A stretch of DNA of 64,000 bases from Lycorma delicatula (GCF_047948215.1 NC_134456.1:85698515-85762514); one strand, 5' to 3'. Shown: positions 11,351-23,432, numbered from the stretch's first letter. Notes: generated by a model not told the origin, from the letters alone. Program-made: numbers and translations.

Positions 11351-13730
11351 AACCTTTTGTTTAACTTATGCTGACTGGCACGGACTTCAAAAATAATTAT
11401 TTGTTGTAAATACTTTTACTTTACTAAATAAATAAAAATAAAATTATGTGTAACTTTTCAGTACTATTATTTGCCAAAGTACGTTCTTATTTCTATTTTT
11501 TATGAATTATTTTGTAAATCCTCCTCATTTGTACTATGCGAGCGGTCAGCGGGTAAGGATATCGAGCCGTTTGTTTTTTTGGTATTTTTCCTAATATTAC
11601 CATCGTATATTGTTAAAATTAGCAGGGAACCATTCTGAAAGTACACTCTTTCGATTAAAAAACAAAATTATCGAAATCGGTTTACTAACGTCGAAGATAT
11701 TGGCGAAACATACATTAAAAAATAATTGTGGAATTGATTACCTTCTTTTTTGAAATCGTTTAAAAAAGTATTTAAAATGGCCGCTAGTATCGCCACACCC
11801 GCGCGAATGAAATACGGTATGCGCGCGAGCTTTAGTTAGAATCATTGAATTTAAAAAAAAATATATATATATATATATTTAAATAAAATGATAAATATTT
11901 TAAATTAAGTTGTGTGTGTAAGCCGTGCATCAGAAAAAACCGTCTGATGGGAAAGTCCTATAACTGTGTGGTCAGCTCTTTTTTTGTCTGTTTAGAAAAA
12001 TTATTATACCTGGATATTTCGTTACATTGTTGGCATTCTGCTTAACTTGTATGTTACGACACTACATTATTTTCCATTACCTTTTTGATTACTTATTCAT
12101 GAAAGTAAAAATAGAAAAATTCGATTTGAAAGCGATTAATTTTATTTGTAAATCTTTAAAATTCATTGAATTCAGAGATCATTTATACAATAAAAAAAAA
12201 ATTGTTCAGAATTACTAAAATTAACTGCTTGTACAAGTTTTAATGAATCATATACAAAAAAATAGTACAGATGTAATTATAGGAAACTAAATTACATTTG
12301 TTGATAATGACTTTTTAATGACTTGTGTTTTGTTTTAGTAACAAAATGATAAATCATAAGATGTTTTAATTTTTTTACCTACTGTTAATGTAACTTTATC
12401 GTCATAGAATCATAAGCTTGTCTACGCATAAATAACACATTCATCTCATTATTTTAATTCTAATACTATAAACTGAGTATTTTAAACGTTTATGAAATAA
12501 TCAATGTCAGTTACTAGTTCATCAAAATTCTTTAGGAGAAAATCTTATTTCAAACAGATTTAGAAATGTTATTAACAACAAAAAATTATGTGTATAATTA
12601 ATCTATATTAAAATTTAAAAAAAAATATTATACCTACAGATTTTTACATCTTACCCTAGGAACTCATTACTTTTTCATACAGTATTAATAATTTTATACT
12701 TAGAAAATTTACTCTTAAAAGAAAATAATAAATTTGTTTTATTCAGTAACTGTTTAAGAATAAATGTAACAAAGATTCAATTTCTTTAAATGTAGTACAG
12801 TAAAAATAAAAAATAAAAATCATTACGTGATTTGTGCTGCTAGAAGTGCTAACACTCATGAACCGGTAGGTAATAAGCAACACTGCTTAAGGCGAAGAAA
12901 GCACAACAACGGTCGGTTAATCAACCTGCTTGCATAAAGTCTTTTAGCTGACACGATCAGATCAACGAGATTGTTTCAGAACTTTACAATACGCATTCAT
13001 GCTTGATTATAATTTATCTAATTGTTCAGAGAGTGCTTCGATTCATTTGCGTTCGATGAACTGCTGTTATTGAATTGTTAATAATTGTTTTAATTATTCC
13101 AAATAAGTCCGTCATTTATTATCTTTTATCTGATTAAAATTATATAACATAAAAAAATTATCGATTTGCAAAATAATAATAGCAGAAAAATTTACTAGAG
13201 TAGAACAATTTTTCAATAAAGATATAAATAATCGATAAAAAAAAGATTGGACTACGGCATAAAAATGAAGGAATAAAATAATAAAAATGTTGAAGCACAA
13301 ATTGAAGATATACGTTTTTAAAAATGTTACAGAGTATGAAAAGATACATTAAAAAAAAATAGTACAGGACAAAAGAAAACTTCATATAAATAAAGCCTTT
13401 TCTAATATAAAAATCAAAAAAGAATTATTTTCCAGAAATTAAATGTGAAGCTTTAAGCTGTAGTAGAACATCGTGATTATAAAGCGACAGAAGAATAAAA
13501 AATAAGACTGGAAGTGTCATGATGCAGTTTAATAAAATGCATCTCATCAATAAGTTAAAAACAGAACAGTCCACAAGAATTAAAAAAAAAAGCTGACAAA
13601 CCAGTTGTAGGACTATCCTGTCACGCGGCTTACACACGCAACCTAAGTTAAAACGTAAATGCTACACTAGCGCTTCTTATGGTGAAGAAGGTACTACTGT
13701 CGCAGTATAATCAGAATTACTTACTAAAAA
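11351..13730. other. AT-rich intergenic DNA, no gene seen
   Basis: Only chance frames occur. A short (AT)n run lies near 11858-11878. A GC-richer patch at 11540-11840 and another at 12830-13000 show no protein similarity I can recognise. Confidence 0.55.
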
Positions 13731-13893
13731 CGGATTTGAATGTTAGATTTCGGTGTTCTATAGTGGTTAACTTTCTTTTGCAGTTTAGCCTCCGGGAATT
13801 TTCGTTCAGATATTACTTCAGAGAATGAATGAGGATGATGTGTGTGAGTGTAAATGAAGTGTAGTCTTGTGCAGTCTCAGTTCGACCAACTTT
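13731..13893 (-). mobile_element. SINE-A pieces in head-to-head arrangement
   Basis: A short plus-strand piece at 13731-13771 (CGGATTTGAATGTTAGATTT, then GGTGTTCTATAGTGGTTAAC) is joined to a minus-strand SINE-A 3' half at 13772-13893 (AGTTTAGCCTCCGGGAATTT to AGTCTCAGTTCGACCA). The junction with REP-3 is immediate on the right. Confidence 0.75.
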
Positions 13894-14330
13894 TTTTGGG
13901 TGGGGGTGCGATTTTGCAACCAACTTTTTGAAAATATTATTTTTTAATTCTTAACAAATGTGCCTAAGAAAAATAAGACACTAATTAGGCGAAATCTCAA
14001 GACACGGGGAAGACCTTGCTCTACAGCCTCACCTCCTTAACCTTTTAATTTGAAATTTTAATGGCATCAATGCCCCATATATAGAAGTAATCTGACCCAG
14101 TTTGATCAAAATCGGTCCAGTAGTTCTGGTGGTATAACGTGATTTAAAGTGCAATATCGAACACACACACACACACCCGTACATACGAACATCCGGAAAA
14201 TTTCTAACCAGTTTTTGGTTCAATAGGTGTCAGAACGTCAATTTCATCCGTGAAAACCTCACATGCTCAAATTGTAACGATTATTATACTTTCCCATCTA
14301 CAGCTATAGCATTATATTGGAAAACAAACA
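13894..14330 (-). repeat. interspersed repeat REP-3, copy 2
   Basis: This is the inverse of the repeat at 9301-9725: GGGTGGGGGTGCGATTTTGC, AATTAGGCGAAATCTCAAGA, TGGCATCAATGCCCCATATA and TTTCCCATCTACAGCTATAG. It carries an internal (AC)n run at 14162-14176 that copy 1 lacks. Confidence 0.75.
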
Positions 14331-15057
14331 AATTTACTGAAGAAGAGAAAAAGAAAAATTATTAACTGACAGGTAATAACAGGTTAATGATATATTAACA
14401 GGTATATATGATATATGATACATGATATATTAATGAATATTAACAGGTTAACCTGTTAATATAATAAATGTAATTAATTTATGAATGCATTGGCCTATCT
14501 GTGAAATGTTTTCCTTCAAACCTTTTTTATTTTAAGAGAAAACCATTAATGGAAAACTTATAGTAAATACTTAAAAATAATTTTTTAACACACACATATA
14601 TATCAGATGACGGTCGGACATCGTATGATTCAGTCTCCAGATTGTTTTGGTAGAAAAGCTTTGTTTGCAATTTATCACTTGATCTAAAAAAGTAGATGAG
14701 ATTGGTTTATTAAGAGAACAGAGTGGCTACAGATAAATTTATTTATCTTATAAATAAATTTATAGGTACAAAATTGAATAAAAATGTTATTTTACAAGTT
14801 GTAAAAAGAGGTGTGCATATGTGTATTTGTGTGTGTGCATAAGCGCGCGATCACACACACACTGTATTTATTTATTTTATTAGTTGCTGCAAAATGTGAC
14901 TATGCAAATATAATCTTATTATGTAAAGTAGTATGTACATGTATATATGCATATATCTGTTTTTTATAATACGCATTTATGGCTTGTTTTACAACCTCTT
15001 TTTCTTTTTAATTAATGAAAAAGAAAAAAATATATTTTTCACCTTTTAAAAATTCGC

Positions 15058-15060
<3 letters not shown>
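14331..15060. other. AT-rich DNA with short GT/CA tracts
   Basis: There is no gene. AGGTTAA/ATATTA-type repeats occur at about 14370-14460, and a GT/CA-rich patch at 14810-14870. Confidence 0.6.

Positions 15061-15110
<50 letters not shown>
15061..15110. repeat. (GA)25 microsatellite
   Basis: Fifty uninterrupted bases of GA directly precede a SINE-A fragment. Confidence 0.97.
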
Positions 15111-15111
<1 letters not shown>

Positions 15112-15320
15112 GGTTATATTTGAATACTAGATCGTGTATACCGGTGTTCTTTCGTAGTTGGGTTTCAGTTAACCACACATGAGAAGACTACAAGACTACA
15201 CTGCATTTACATTTATACATATCATCCTCATCATCCTCTGAAGTAATTTCTTACGGTGGTTGCGGAGGTAATTTTTACAGTGGTTCCTGAGGCTAAACAG
15301 AAAAAGAAAAAAAAACCTCT
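15111..15320 (+). mobile_element. SINE-A, 5'-truncated
   Basis: The plus-strand copy starts at TTTGAATACTAGATCGTGTA, continues CCGGTGTTCTTTCGTAG and GTTAACCACACATG, and ends CTGAGGCTAAACAGAAAAAG plus poly-A. A partial duplication of the tail (TTACGGTGGTTGCGGAGGTA) is present. Confidence 0.85.
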
Positions 15321-15757
15321 TGTATATGTAAACATTCAAAAGTGGTGTGTGTCTTTTTTGTAACTTCATAGATAAATGTTGAAAACATAGATAAATGATA
15401 ATTTCAAAACTATTTTACAACTTCTAAAGCAATTACAGAAACTACATCACCGGAAGTAAACTATTAAAAACGGTTTGTGAAACAGCAATTATTTATAATC
15501 GAAAAATGGAAAATTAAATTTAAAATAATAAATATTTTCATTAAATAAATCTATGTAAAGATAAAAAAATAGTTATTTATATTATAAATTTTTTTAACCT
15601 GAAATGTACATTTATTTTAAAATATTGCGTTTTTAGTGCCTCAATGAAGATATAAGTTAGAAATCTTCTTTTCACGATCACTCCGAAGTCAGACTGTTTA
15701 CCTATTAAATATAAAAAATAATTCTTTAAACAAAAAAACTGATGTGGACACTACATG
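15321..15757. other. AT-rich DNA, nothing recognised
   Basis: No supported feature. Confidence 0.5.
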
Positions 15758-16427
15758 ACTTTCTTGTACGCCTATTAAATTACATATACACATTTTTAAA
15801 ATTAAGAGTACATAAAATTTTATGCCATTAATAACTTCCGATATTTTAACTTTTTTTTATTGTTATTATTGAATTATTATTTATCGTACATTTTTTTTTA
15901 CAATCGGAGGTTAATAATTGAAATTATATTAAATCAATATATTTAAATTAAAAAAAAAATGGAGATTAAATCTGATTCGAACTGATGTGCCTTCCCGTTT
16001 TAAGATCCAAATATTTCATTAATTAAAATTTCGTTTGACTATAACTCTGGAACCAATGAAAATAATTACCACTTACGATAAATCATTGAAAAGCTCTCAA
16101 TGAGGGCTTATTACTGCAGTTAAGAAAAAGTCCAAAATCCAGAATTTTTTAATTTTGGGTTTTTTTTTTGGATAGTTTTGGTCCAGTCGATTACAATAAA
16201 AAGAAGAGGTGGCACAACTAGATGTTACAACAGTCCTAAATCTAAACTTTCAATATCCTATGGCTAATCATTTTTGAGTTACGCGAGATACATACGTACG
16301 TACGTACAGACGTCACGCCGAAAGTAGTCAAAACGGATTCAAGGAAGATCAAAACGGATATTTCGGTTGAAATATGGAAACCGAAATTTTTCGTAATCAC
16401 AATACTTCCTTTACTTCGTACGGAAGT
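15758..16427 (+). mobile_element. MITE-1, copy 1
   Basis: A roughly 670 bp non-coding repeat shared with 24395-25350 and, inverted, with 35525-36095. Its ends are imperfect inverted repeats: ACTTTCTTGTACG on the left and GTACGGAAGT on the right. Landmarks are GATTCGAACTGATGTGCCTT (inverse of a tRNA B-box-like sequence), GAAAAGCTCTCAATGAGG, AGTTACGCGAGATACATACG and CAAAACGGATATTTCGG. The 98-codon minus-strand frame across its end is not a gene. Confidence 0.75.
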
Positions 16428-16650
16428 AAAATGAAAAGTAAACCGGTTCTGAGTAAAAGTAATTATCTCATTTTTGTATCGTTCGGTTTTTAAATAAAAA
16501 GGAACATAAAAATATTCTCTTATAAAGAATAATTTCACACTATTTAAAAAACATTTGTACGATTTAAAAAAAAAAAATAAAAATATACAGTGATAATAAT
16601 AATCAGATAGGAATTTAATTAATTATGGAAATCTAAACCAGTTGTTCTTA
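16428..16650. other. AT-rich spacer
   Basis: No supported feature. The target duplication TGTTCTTA of the next element lies at 16643-16650. Confidence 0.6.
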
Positions 16651-16854
16651 TGGTACTTTTTCGTTTTATTCCACCCAAAAAATCTTGCCCAAATCAACTC
16701 AAAAATAATTATGTGGAAAAAAAATTTTTAGGCGAGAAAAAACGTAAAAAAAGTTTTTGTTTCAATTTTTGAAAAATTGTTTTTGTCAAAAACATATTTG
16801 GCAAAAAATGCAATAAGCATTGTTGTTTATAATTACAGATATAAATTAAGAAAA

Positions 16855-17205
16855 CGTACGCTCGCTTCGCTTGCTAACCTCGACTAATTAACAGTAATGT
16901 TTTCATTATTTAAATAATATATAATTGCAATTATTACTGAATTTATTTCTTTTTTCTGTTTAGCCTCCGGTAATTACCGTTCAGGTATTACTTCAGAGGA
17001 TGATATGTATGAGTGTACATGAAGTGTAGTCTTGCATAGTCTCAGTTCGATCATTCCTTAGATGTGTGGTTAATTGAAACCCAAGCACCAAAGAACACCG
17101 GTATACAGGATCTAGTATACAAATTCGTGTTAAAATAATTTATTATTTAATTACTCAAAACATTACTGTGTTAATTATTCAAGGTTAGCGAGCGAAGCGA
17201 GTGCG
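16855..17205. mobile_element. hairpin MITE interrupted by a SINE
   Basis: Inverted arms at about 16858-16920 and 17141-17203 match over about 60 bases. The left reads CTCGCTTCGCTTGCTAACCT then AGTAATGTTTT; the right holds the inverse ending GGTTAGCGAGCGAAGCGAG. Between them sits SINE-A. Confidence 0.7.
16947..17140 (-). mobile_element. SINE-A, 5'-truncated
   Basis: The minus-strand copy runs from the inverse tail (CTGTTTAGCCTCCGGTAATT) through GGTATTACTTCAGAGGATGA and GTGTGGTTAATTGAAACCCA to GATCTAGTATACAAATTCGT. The tRNA-like head is missing. Confidence 0.88.
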
Positions 17206-17749
17206 GGTTATGTTTGGTTAAATTATATTTATAGAATAAATAAATATAAATGGTTATATAGAATCAGTTCCTATCATGTTCTCAACCTGATTTGGCGAGG
17301 GAAAATTATTTTTTTTTAATTTTGAAAAATATTTTTTTCTTTATTATTTTGATTTAAAAATTATTTGTATGTTCAAAATAAGGAAATATAATGATTGTTC
17401 AGTGGGTTTGGGGGACGGAGCGCCACCGATCGTTACAATATTCGGATCATAAATGTAAAATTACAATTTTACATTCCTATAATTTTACTCTGAAAACTCA
17501 AAGTGAATTCCTAACATTATGAAAACTCATGTTTCACCTAGTCAAATTGCTAGAATTTCAGGTATGTAAAATAGTAACAGTGAATTCTATATGATGTGAG
17601 TAAACAAATACGTTCAGTAGTTAATCGACCGTGGCAGCGTACACGTTATTTTCAATCGCTCGAGAAATTAGTAGCAAAGAAAGTGCCGTAACATTCTTAC
17701 AAGATAAAAATGTATTACGTAGGATTCCAAAGTGTAAAAAACAAACATC

Positions 17750-18513
17750 AAATGACATTGAATTTAAATGGACGTGATAGGTGGCTAGGCAAAGAACAAA
17801 CTTGTCGATCAGAAACTGGTTTACGCAATAATATATGATTAAAAGACACGCAATTATAATTTGATACTATTATTATATTTATTTACTGCTGGTCAAAGGA
17901 ATATACCACTGCAAAATTTTGTAAACATGAATTAGGAATGGCATCGGAGGCGATCAGAGATTGGAAAAACTATTTACGTGAAGTATGTGCTGGTGATATA
18001 TTGAAGAATCCCAAAAAAATTGATAGACCAGGAATGACCAGAAATAGACGAATCTAGCTTTTCAAAACGAAAATATAATTGAGGTGGTGTGTTCCCAAAT
18101 CATTGGTTTTTTGGAGGAATCTGTCGTGAAACACGTGAGTGTTTTATGTATGGGGTGCTAGATAGAAAAAAGAAACGTTGTTTAGCAACATAACATATTG
18201 CATTGAGAAAGGTTCAATAATAATATCTGTTAAGTGGAAAGCCGATGATAGTAATTCTTTATTAGACGGTTACGATTTCCAACATTATACCGTGAACCGT
18301 AGTGAACATTTTGTAGCTCCAGAGAGTGATGCTCACACACAAAATATCGAAGATTTATGGGCACGTGCTAAGCGACACAACAAGAAAGGAAATAATACCG
18401 CTAGAACTACGACTGATTCTTATTTATGTGAATTCTTGTGGCGTAATCGACACAGGGAAGAAGATCTGTTTGAAGTAATGTTAGAAAATATTTCAAATTT
18501 TCCTATTACTTAA
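17750..18513 (+). pseudogene. Merlin / ISXO2-type transposase, decayed
   Basis: The translation across frames matches the DDE transposase of Merlin elements. HELGMASEAIRDWKNYLREV is the usual N-terminal zinc and helix-turn-helix region. PEIDESSFSKRKYN at about 18033 holds the first catalytic acid, and GGICRETRECFMYGVLDRKK follows in another frame. From 18178 the frame stays open for 111 codons: HYTVNRSEHFV, DAHTQNIEDLWARAKRHNK and DSYLCEFLWRNRHREEDLFE, typical of the C-terminal ISXO2-like domain. At least two frameshifts and several stops interrupt the upstream part. It fits the surrounding inverted repeats, so it is the element's own former transposase. Confidence 0.85.
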
Positions 18514-18639
18514 ATCAATTTTTTGTTACTTTATTTGCTTTTTTTATTTAATATGTTCATGTATTCATATCGTACGTAGTAGAGACAGAAAGGAATGTCG
18601 GGCCAGAGTGTTCAGCTGAGATTTTTACTTGTACGGGTT

Positions 18640-18880
18640 ACTTTTATCTTTCTTTTTCCTGTTTAGACTCCGGTAATTACCTTTCAAATAATACTTCAGA
18701 GGATAATATGTACGAGTGTAAATGAAGTGTAGTACAGTCTCAGTTCGACCATTTCTGAGATATGTGGTTAATTGAAACCCAACCACCAAAGAACACCGAT
18801 ATCCACGATCTAGTATTCAAATCCGTGTAAAAATAACCAGCGTTCAAATTCTAGTAGTCAGTTATTTTTACACGGGTTGG
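18640..18880 (-). mobile_element. SINE-A copy with inverted piece at its head
   Basis: The minus-strand SINE-A runs from CCTGTTTAGACTCCGGTAAT to GATCTAGTATTCAAATCCGT at 18640-18838. It is followed by a plus-strand piece of the same SINE (CAGCGTTCAAATTCTAGTAG, TCAGTTATTTTTACACGG) at 18838-18876. Confidence 0.82.
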
Positions 18881-19552
18881 GTTCTTTTATCTGCCGGGAG
18901 ATAGCGTCACTGCATGAAGAAAAACCAATTGTATGTGAGTACTGAGGGTGGACGCCGTTTGCTGCTTTATTCTAGTTATTTTTAAAAATTCATGATTTAA
19001 AGGTAAGTGTTATAAAATTTATTTTGATAACTTCATTTATTTTTATTTATTAACAGTAATTTATTTAAATTTTGTATTTATTTATGTTTTTGGCAAAAAA
19101 ACTTTACAGTTTTTAGAACATATGACACAGGAAAACGTTTGATTTAGAACCTGGCGGCTAGAGCAATCAGGTCCAGCCGTGACAGGAGTACGTAGGTCTA
19201 CTGGTCCTATGTGCCCCTAACCATGTGATTTCATTTCATTAATCGAATCAACATTACTTATCAATTTATAAAATGAGAATATTTAAATACATTTGAAAAT
19301 TAATATATAATTAATTTTAAAATTACATACATTTCTTTTACTAATAAAATTAATGTAAATTTTTTTTCATTGACGTAATAATGAACTAGTTTTATAAAAT
19401 ATTAAGTAAAAGTTTTCCTACAATCTTCCTTATTTGACATGTTATTATTATCTATTATTAAAAAGTAATAGATTACAAATTAATAAAATTAGCCTCAATA
19501 TAAATTATTATGAGAAACAACCAGTAAAGTTTCTTTTTGTTTGTCCTCGCAG

Positions 19553-20105
19553 ATGGTACGAACTTATAAGAAGAAAACTTCAGGGCCAACCTGGACAGAG
19601 AAGCAAGTATCCTGCGCTCTTGATGCTGTAAAGAAAGATATGAGTATACGAAAATCTTCTCTTTCTTCTTTTAATATACCAAAAACATGTCTTCTGAAAA
19701 GGGTAAAATGGAACATTGTCTCGGGCCCTACAAATGATAACTTCAGGCCAGTGTTTTCCGCAGTTAAAGAACAACTGCTGATAAAACATATTCTTGATAT
19801 GGAAGTTCCTATTTTACCGACTTACAGCTATGAATGTTAGAAAAAAAAAAGACAGGCCTAATACTGCACTTGCGGGAAAGCCTTATTCTAAGACGAGTTG
19901 CAGGGAAAAAAATATATCCAATTGAAGATTCAAGTATTGACGATCAGGATAATTATCCGTGCATTTATTGTCAGGATAGCTACTTATGTTTGAAATCGGA
20001 AGGACGGATAACGTGCAAAACTTGAAAAAATTGGGCATGTACAGGGGCAGAAGTAAAAGATGACAGTATCATATGTGACGCTTGTAACAAGAAAAATAAT
20101 AAATA
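19553..20105 (+). pseudogene. pogo/Tigger-like transposase, internally deleted
   Basis: The first part, 19553-19840, begins MVRTYKKKTSGPTW and contains ALDAVKKDMS and SFNIPKTCLLKRVK. This is the psq-type helix-turn-helix that starts insect pogo-family transposases. The second part, 19846-20105, resembles the extreme C-terminus of the same family: AGKPYSKTSC, then DNYPCIYCQDSY, then ACTGAEVKDD and IICDACNKK, a small cysteine-rich zinc-binding tail. The whole DDE catalytic domain, some 250 residues, is absent between them, and the tail has a stop. It could bind DNA at most and could not cut it. Confidence 0.7.
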
Positions 20106-20711
20106 AATAGCATGAAACAATATAAATTTAGTTATAAATGTAGTAATAAAAATAAATAACGTAATAAAATAGTTTATATACGTATAACTAAATATAATTT
20201 AACAATAAAAAAATTATGTGCAGTTTATTTTCATTACATTTTGGCACACATGGGACTAGGCGATCCTATGTACCCCAAAGCATGGGGCACAGAGAACGTG
20301 TTGCTTACGTTAACTTTTATCGTTTTTCCGGAAAATGTTGCTAATTAAAACTTTCCAATCAATTGCTGCAATAATACAAAGTACAAGTATTAAAACACTA
20401 TTTTTTGAATTTAAAAAAAAATTGATTGCAAGATACACGCGAAAATAGCTTAGAGGGTACTCTGTACCTCGACCTCCCCTATATATTGAATATTATGATA
20501 TTTTTACAATTAACGATTTATTATGTTCATGTATTCATAATGTATAATTCAAACATTTTTTGACAAAAAAAACATTTTTTCAAGATTTGAAAAAAAAATC
20601 TTTTTTCATTTTTTCTCGTTTAGAAATTGTTTTTTTCAACATAATTATTATTTCTGAGTTGATTTGAGCAAGGAATTTTGGGTGGAATAAAGCGAAAAAG
20701 TTCTGTTCTTT

Positions 20712-21138
20712 TAACTAATTTTCTCGAATAACAAAACGAAAAGTATTGTAAATCTACATCTGTAAATTTAAGTAAAATATTACTTTTTGGAACAATTATA
20801 ATGTAGAACTGCTAATATTAATACTGTGCTTTACCTTTACCACCTGTACAATTAAATTTTCTACGATTAAGTTTCTTAAGAGAAATTAAAATTATCTAAC
20901 CTTATATAATACATGTTTCATTCATACATAATACAAAACATATTATTTTTATTAAGTCATTGTGTAGTTACAACAAAAGATGTTGTAAATAATGTAATAT
21001 ACAAATCAATTATAAAATAAATTTTACTTTATCTCTTGTAGTTTTTTATTTGAATCAATATTATTTAAAACAATATAAACTAAAACACTAAGTCATTACT
21101 TTTAATAACGAACATCTCAGTAGATTTCTAATAATTAT
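20712..21138. other. AT-rich DNA, nothing recognised
   Basis: No supported feature. Confidence 0.55.
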
Positions 21139-22133
21139 ACGGAATGTTCTGGGACGTATTCTCCGAACTTCTACTACTGATTCAGGAAACCAAAATGACC
21201 AAAAAAGTTCATATCGACATAAATGCTATTTTGTTTTGTTTTCATACTGGACGCCATTTTGTGATTTTCAACAAAACTTATTTCTCAGAAACTGGTAAAT
21301 ATAATTTAACTAAGTTTGGAAAATCTAAGACTAGTATGTTAATCTAAAAAATAAACAATTTTGAATAAGTCACCTTCAAAAATTTCAAGTTGGCGGCCAT
21401 CTTAATTTTTTAATCTTCAATAACTTTATAATTATTTGTTTGATCAAACTTTTACTATTACAAAACTTAAGCATTTTTATTTTAAAAAGGATATCTCATT
21501 TGTAAAACTACGTTGACAAACAATCGAGTTATTGCAGACAGTTAACCCGGCAGTACGTTTACACACCATAATGCAATCTGATAATTTTTTGCCTGTTTAT
21601 ATTTTCTCCAATAAATGTAATAAAAATTATTAATAATAACAAATAATAGTAAATTAATTAAAATTATAACCTTTCATTACGGTGCGCACGGGTACTGCCG
21701 GGTTAATTGTCTGCAATAAGTCGATTGTTTGTCAATGAATTTTTACAAGTAAGTTGTCATTTTTTCAAAATAAGATGCTTAATAAATTTTGTAATGAGTA
21801 AAAATTTGATCAAACAAATAATTACAAAGATATTGAAGATTTAAAAATAAATACGGCCGCCGGGTTTAAATTTTTGAAGGTGACTTATTCAAAATTGTTT
21901 ATTTTGTAGATTAAGACGCTACTTTTAGATTTTTGGTTTGTCTGGTATTTCTCCCACCACCACCATCACCAACCCATTCGGTAACCCTAAAGCATAAGAC
22001 CGAATTGTCCGTACCACGGCTACTGTTCTTCCAAACGGTTTAGCGACCAATATCGTAATTACCTCCTAGAGCTTACCTAACTGCGTGGTGCCCTACATCA
22101 CTCGCTTGCGTGTCCCATCGGTCACTTGTCATA

Positions 22134-23432
22134 CACGAGATGTGTGAGAAAAGTAATGAGATTGGTAACACTGCGAACGATCTGGCAACGCTGTGTCTAC
22201 CGGTCTGTGCTAGACCGGCTTGTTCATCCCTTCCACATGCTCAGTACGAGTTTCAATTTCGTTCAGCCAACACATTATTTTTGACAGCGCCATCAGTGAA
22301 GTTGTGTTTTTGTTGTGCGTTACGAAAATGAAGCAACGGAATTTAGAGCAACGTTGTGCAATCAAGTTTTGTGTTAAACTTGGGGAATCCGCGAATGTGA
22401 CCTTGTTGAAACAGGCCTATGGAGAACATTGTTTATCAAGAGCACAAGTTTTCCGCTGGCACAAATCATTTTTGAAAGGCCGAAAACACGTTGAAGATCA
22501 ACCTCGCTCAGGGAGACCTTCAGCTTCAAAATCTGACGAAAACGTTGAGCGTGTGAGGGTTCTTGTGAGATCAGACCGTTGTTAACAATAAGGATGATGA
22601 GTGAACAGTTAAATTTAAACATTTCACCGTACATCAAATTTTGAGAGACGATTTGGACACGCGAAATTTGTGCCGAAAAATCTCACAATGGAACAAAAAG
22701 ACAACCGAAGAAACGTGTGCGTTGATCTTCTTGAGAGGAGTGACAACGACTAAGAATTCTTCAATCGTGTGATCACAGGTGACGAATCGTGGATATTTGA
22801 GTACGATCCTGAAATAAAGCGGCCAAGTGAAGAGTGGCACACTCAGTCATCTCCTCGACTGAAAAAATGTCGAATGAGCAAATCAAAGATCAAAACCATG
22901 CTGATTTGCTTTTTAGACAGTAGGGGTATCGTGCATAAAGAATTTGTTCCTCCAGGACAAACTGTCAACCAAGTGTTTTACAAAGGTGACCTTGAAAGGC
23001 TCAGAAAAAGAGTGATTCGCGTGAGACCAGACATTGCAGACAAGTGGATGCTTCAACATGACAATGCCCCGTGTAACACGGTCATTTCCATCAGGGAATT
23101 TTTGAACTCAAAACGCATTCCTACGGTTCCTCAACCCCCCTATTCACCTAATTTGAGTTCTTGTAACTTTTTCCTTTTCCCGAAATTGAAAAATGTCTTA
23201 AAAGGACGTTATTTTAGAAATCTGGGGAACATTCAAAAGACTATGACCGACCAGTTAAAAGCCCTACCAGTTGTAGCCTTCCAGCGCTGCTACTAGGAGT
23301 GGGAACAACGACTCCCCCGGTGTATAGTTGCCCAAGGGAACTACTTTGAAGGGGATATTATTGTTGTTTGAAAAAAATAAAAACTTTGGTAAAAAGTCAG
23401 TCTCATTACTTTTCTCACACATCTCGTACTAT
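22134..23432 (+). mobile_element. mariner element (DD34D type), full length but inactive
   Basis: The inverted repeats are ACGAGATGTGTGAGAAAAGT with AATGAGA on the left (22135-22161) and its exact inverse on the right (23400-23427). TA dinucleotides flank both ends. The 1.3 kb length is normal for mariner. It inserted into the LINE-R fragment. Confidence 0.9.
22328..23371 (+). pseudogene. mariner transposase with mutated catalytic triad
   Basis: The N-terminal paired-like region is open at 22328-22585 (MKQRNLEQRCAIKFCVKLGE, then LSRAQVFRWHKSFLKGR and DQPRSGRPS). It breaks in the linker at about 22585-22768, and the catalytic domain is open at 22769-23296. The first acid is in VITGDESWIFEYDP and the second in QHDNAPCNT. 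The third position, normally aspartate about 34 residues on, reads SSCNFFLFPKLK, so asparagine replaces it. The nearby SPNL also has N for the usual D. A stop after AFQRCY cuts off the C-terminus, which continues as EWEQRLPRCI and GNYFEG. Frameshifts, stops and the missing acid make it inactive. Confidence 0.9.

Larger units (their letters stand above)
18570..20521. mobile_element. 1.95 kb insertion between 18 bp direct repeats
   Basis: The 18-base sequence TATGTTCATGTATTCATA occurs at 18552-18569 and again at 20522-20539, inside the 3' part of the Merlin element. Everything between (a SINE-A, then the pogo fragment and its flanks) appears to be inserted. The repeat could be a target duplication of a LINE-driven event or the scar of a local duplication. 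Confidence 0.5.
16651..20703 (+). mobile_element. Merlin (IS1016-type) DNA transposon with nested insertions
   Basis: Two long inverted repeats of about 170 bp bound the element (16651 to about 16825, and about 20530-20703). The left contains TTTATTCCACCC and CAAATCAACTCA; the right is their inverse. Outside them lie TGTTCTTA at 16643-16650 and TGTTCTTT at 20704-20711. An 8 bp target duplication with one mismatch is the size expected for Merlin. Inside are a Merlin transposase pseudogene, a hairpin MITE with a SINE in it, a second SINE and a pogo fragment. Without the insertions the element would be about 1.8 kb. Confidence 0.8.
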
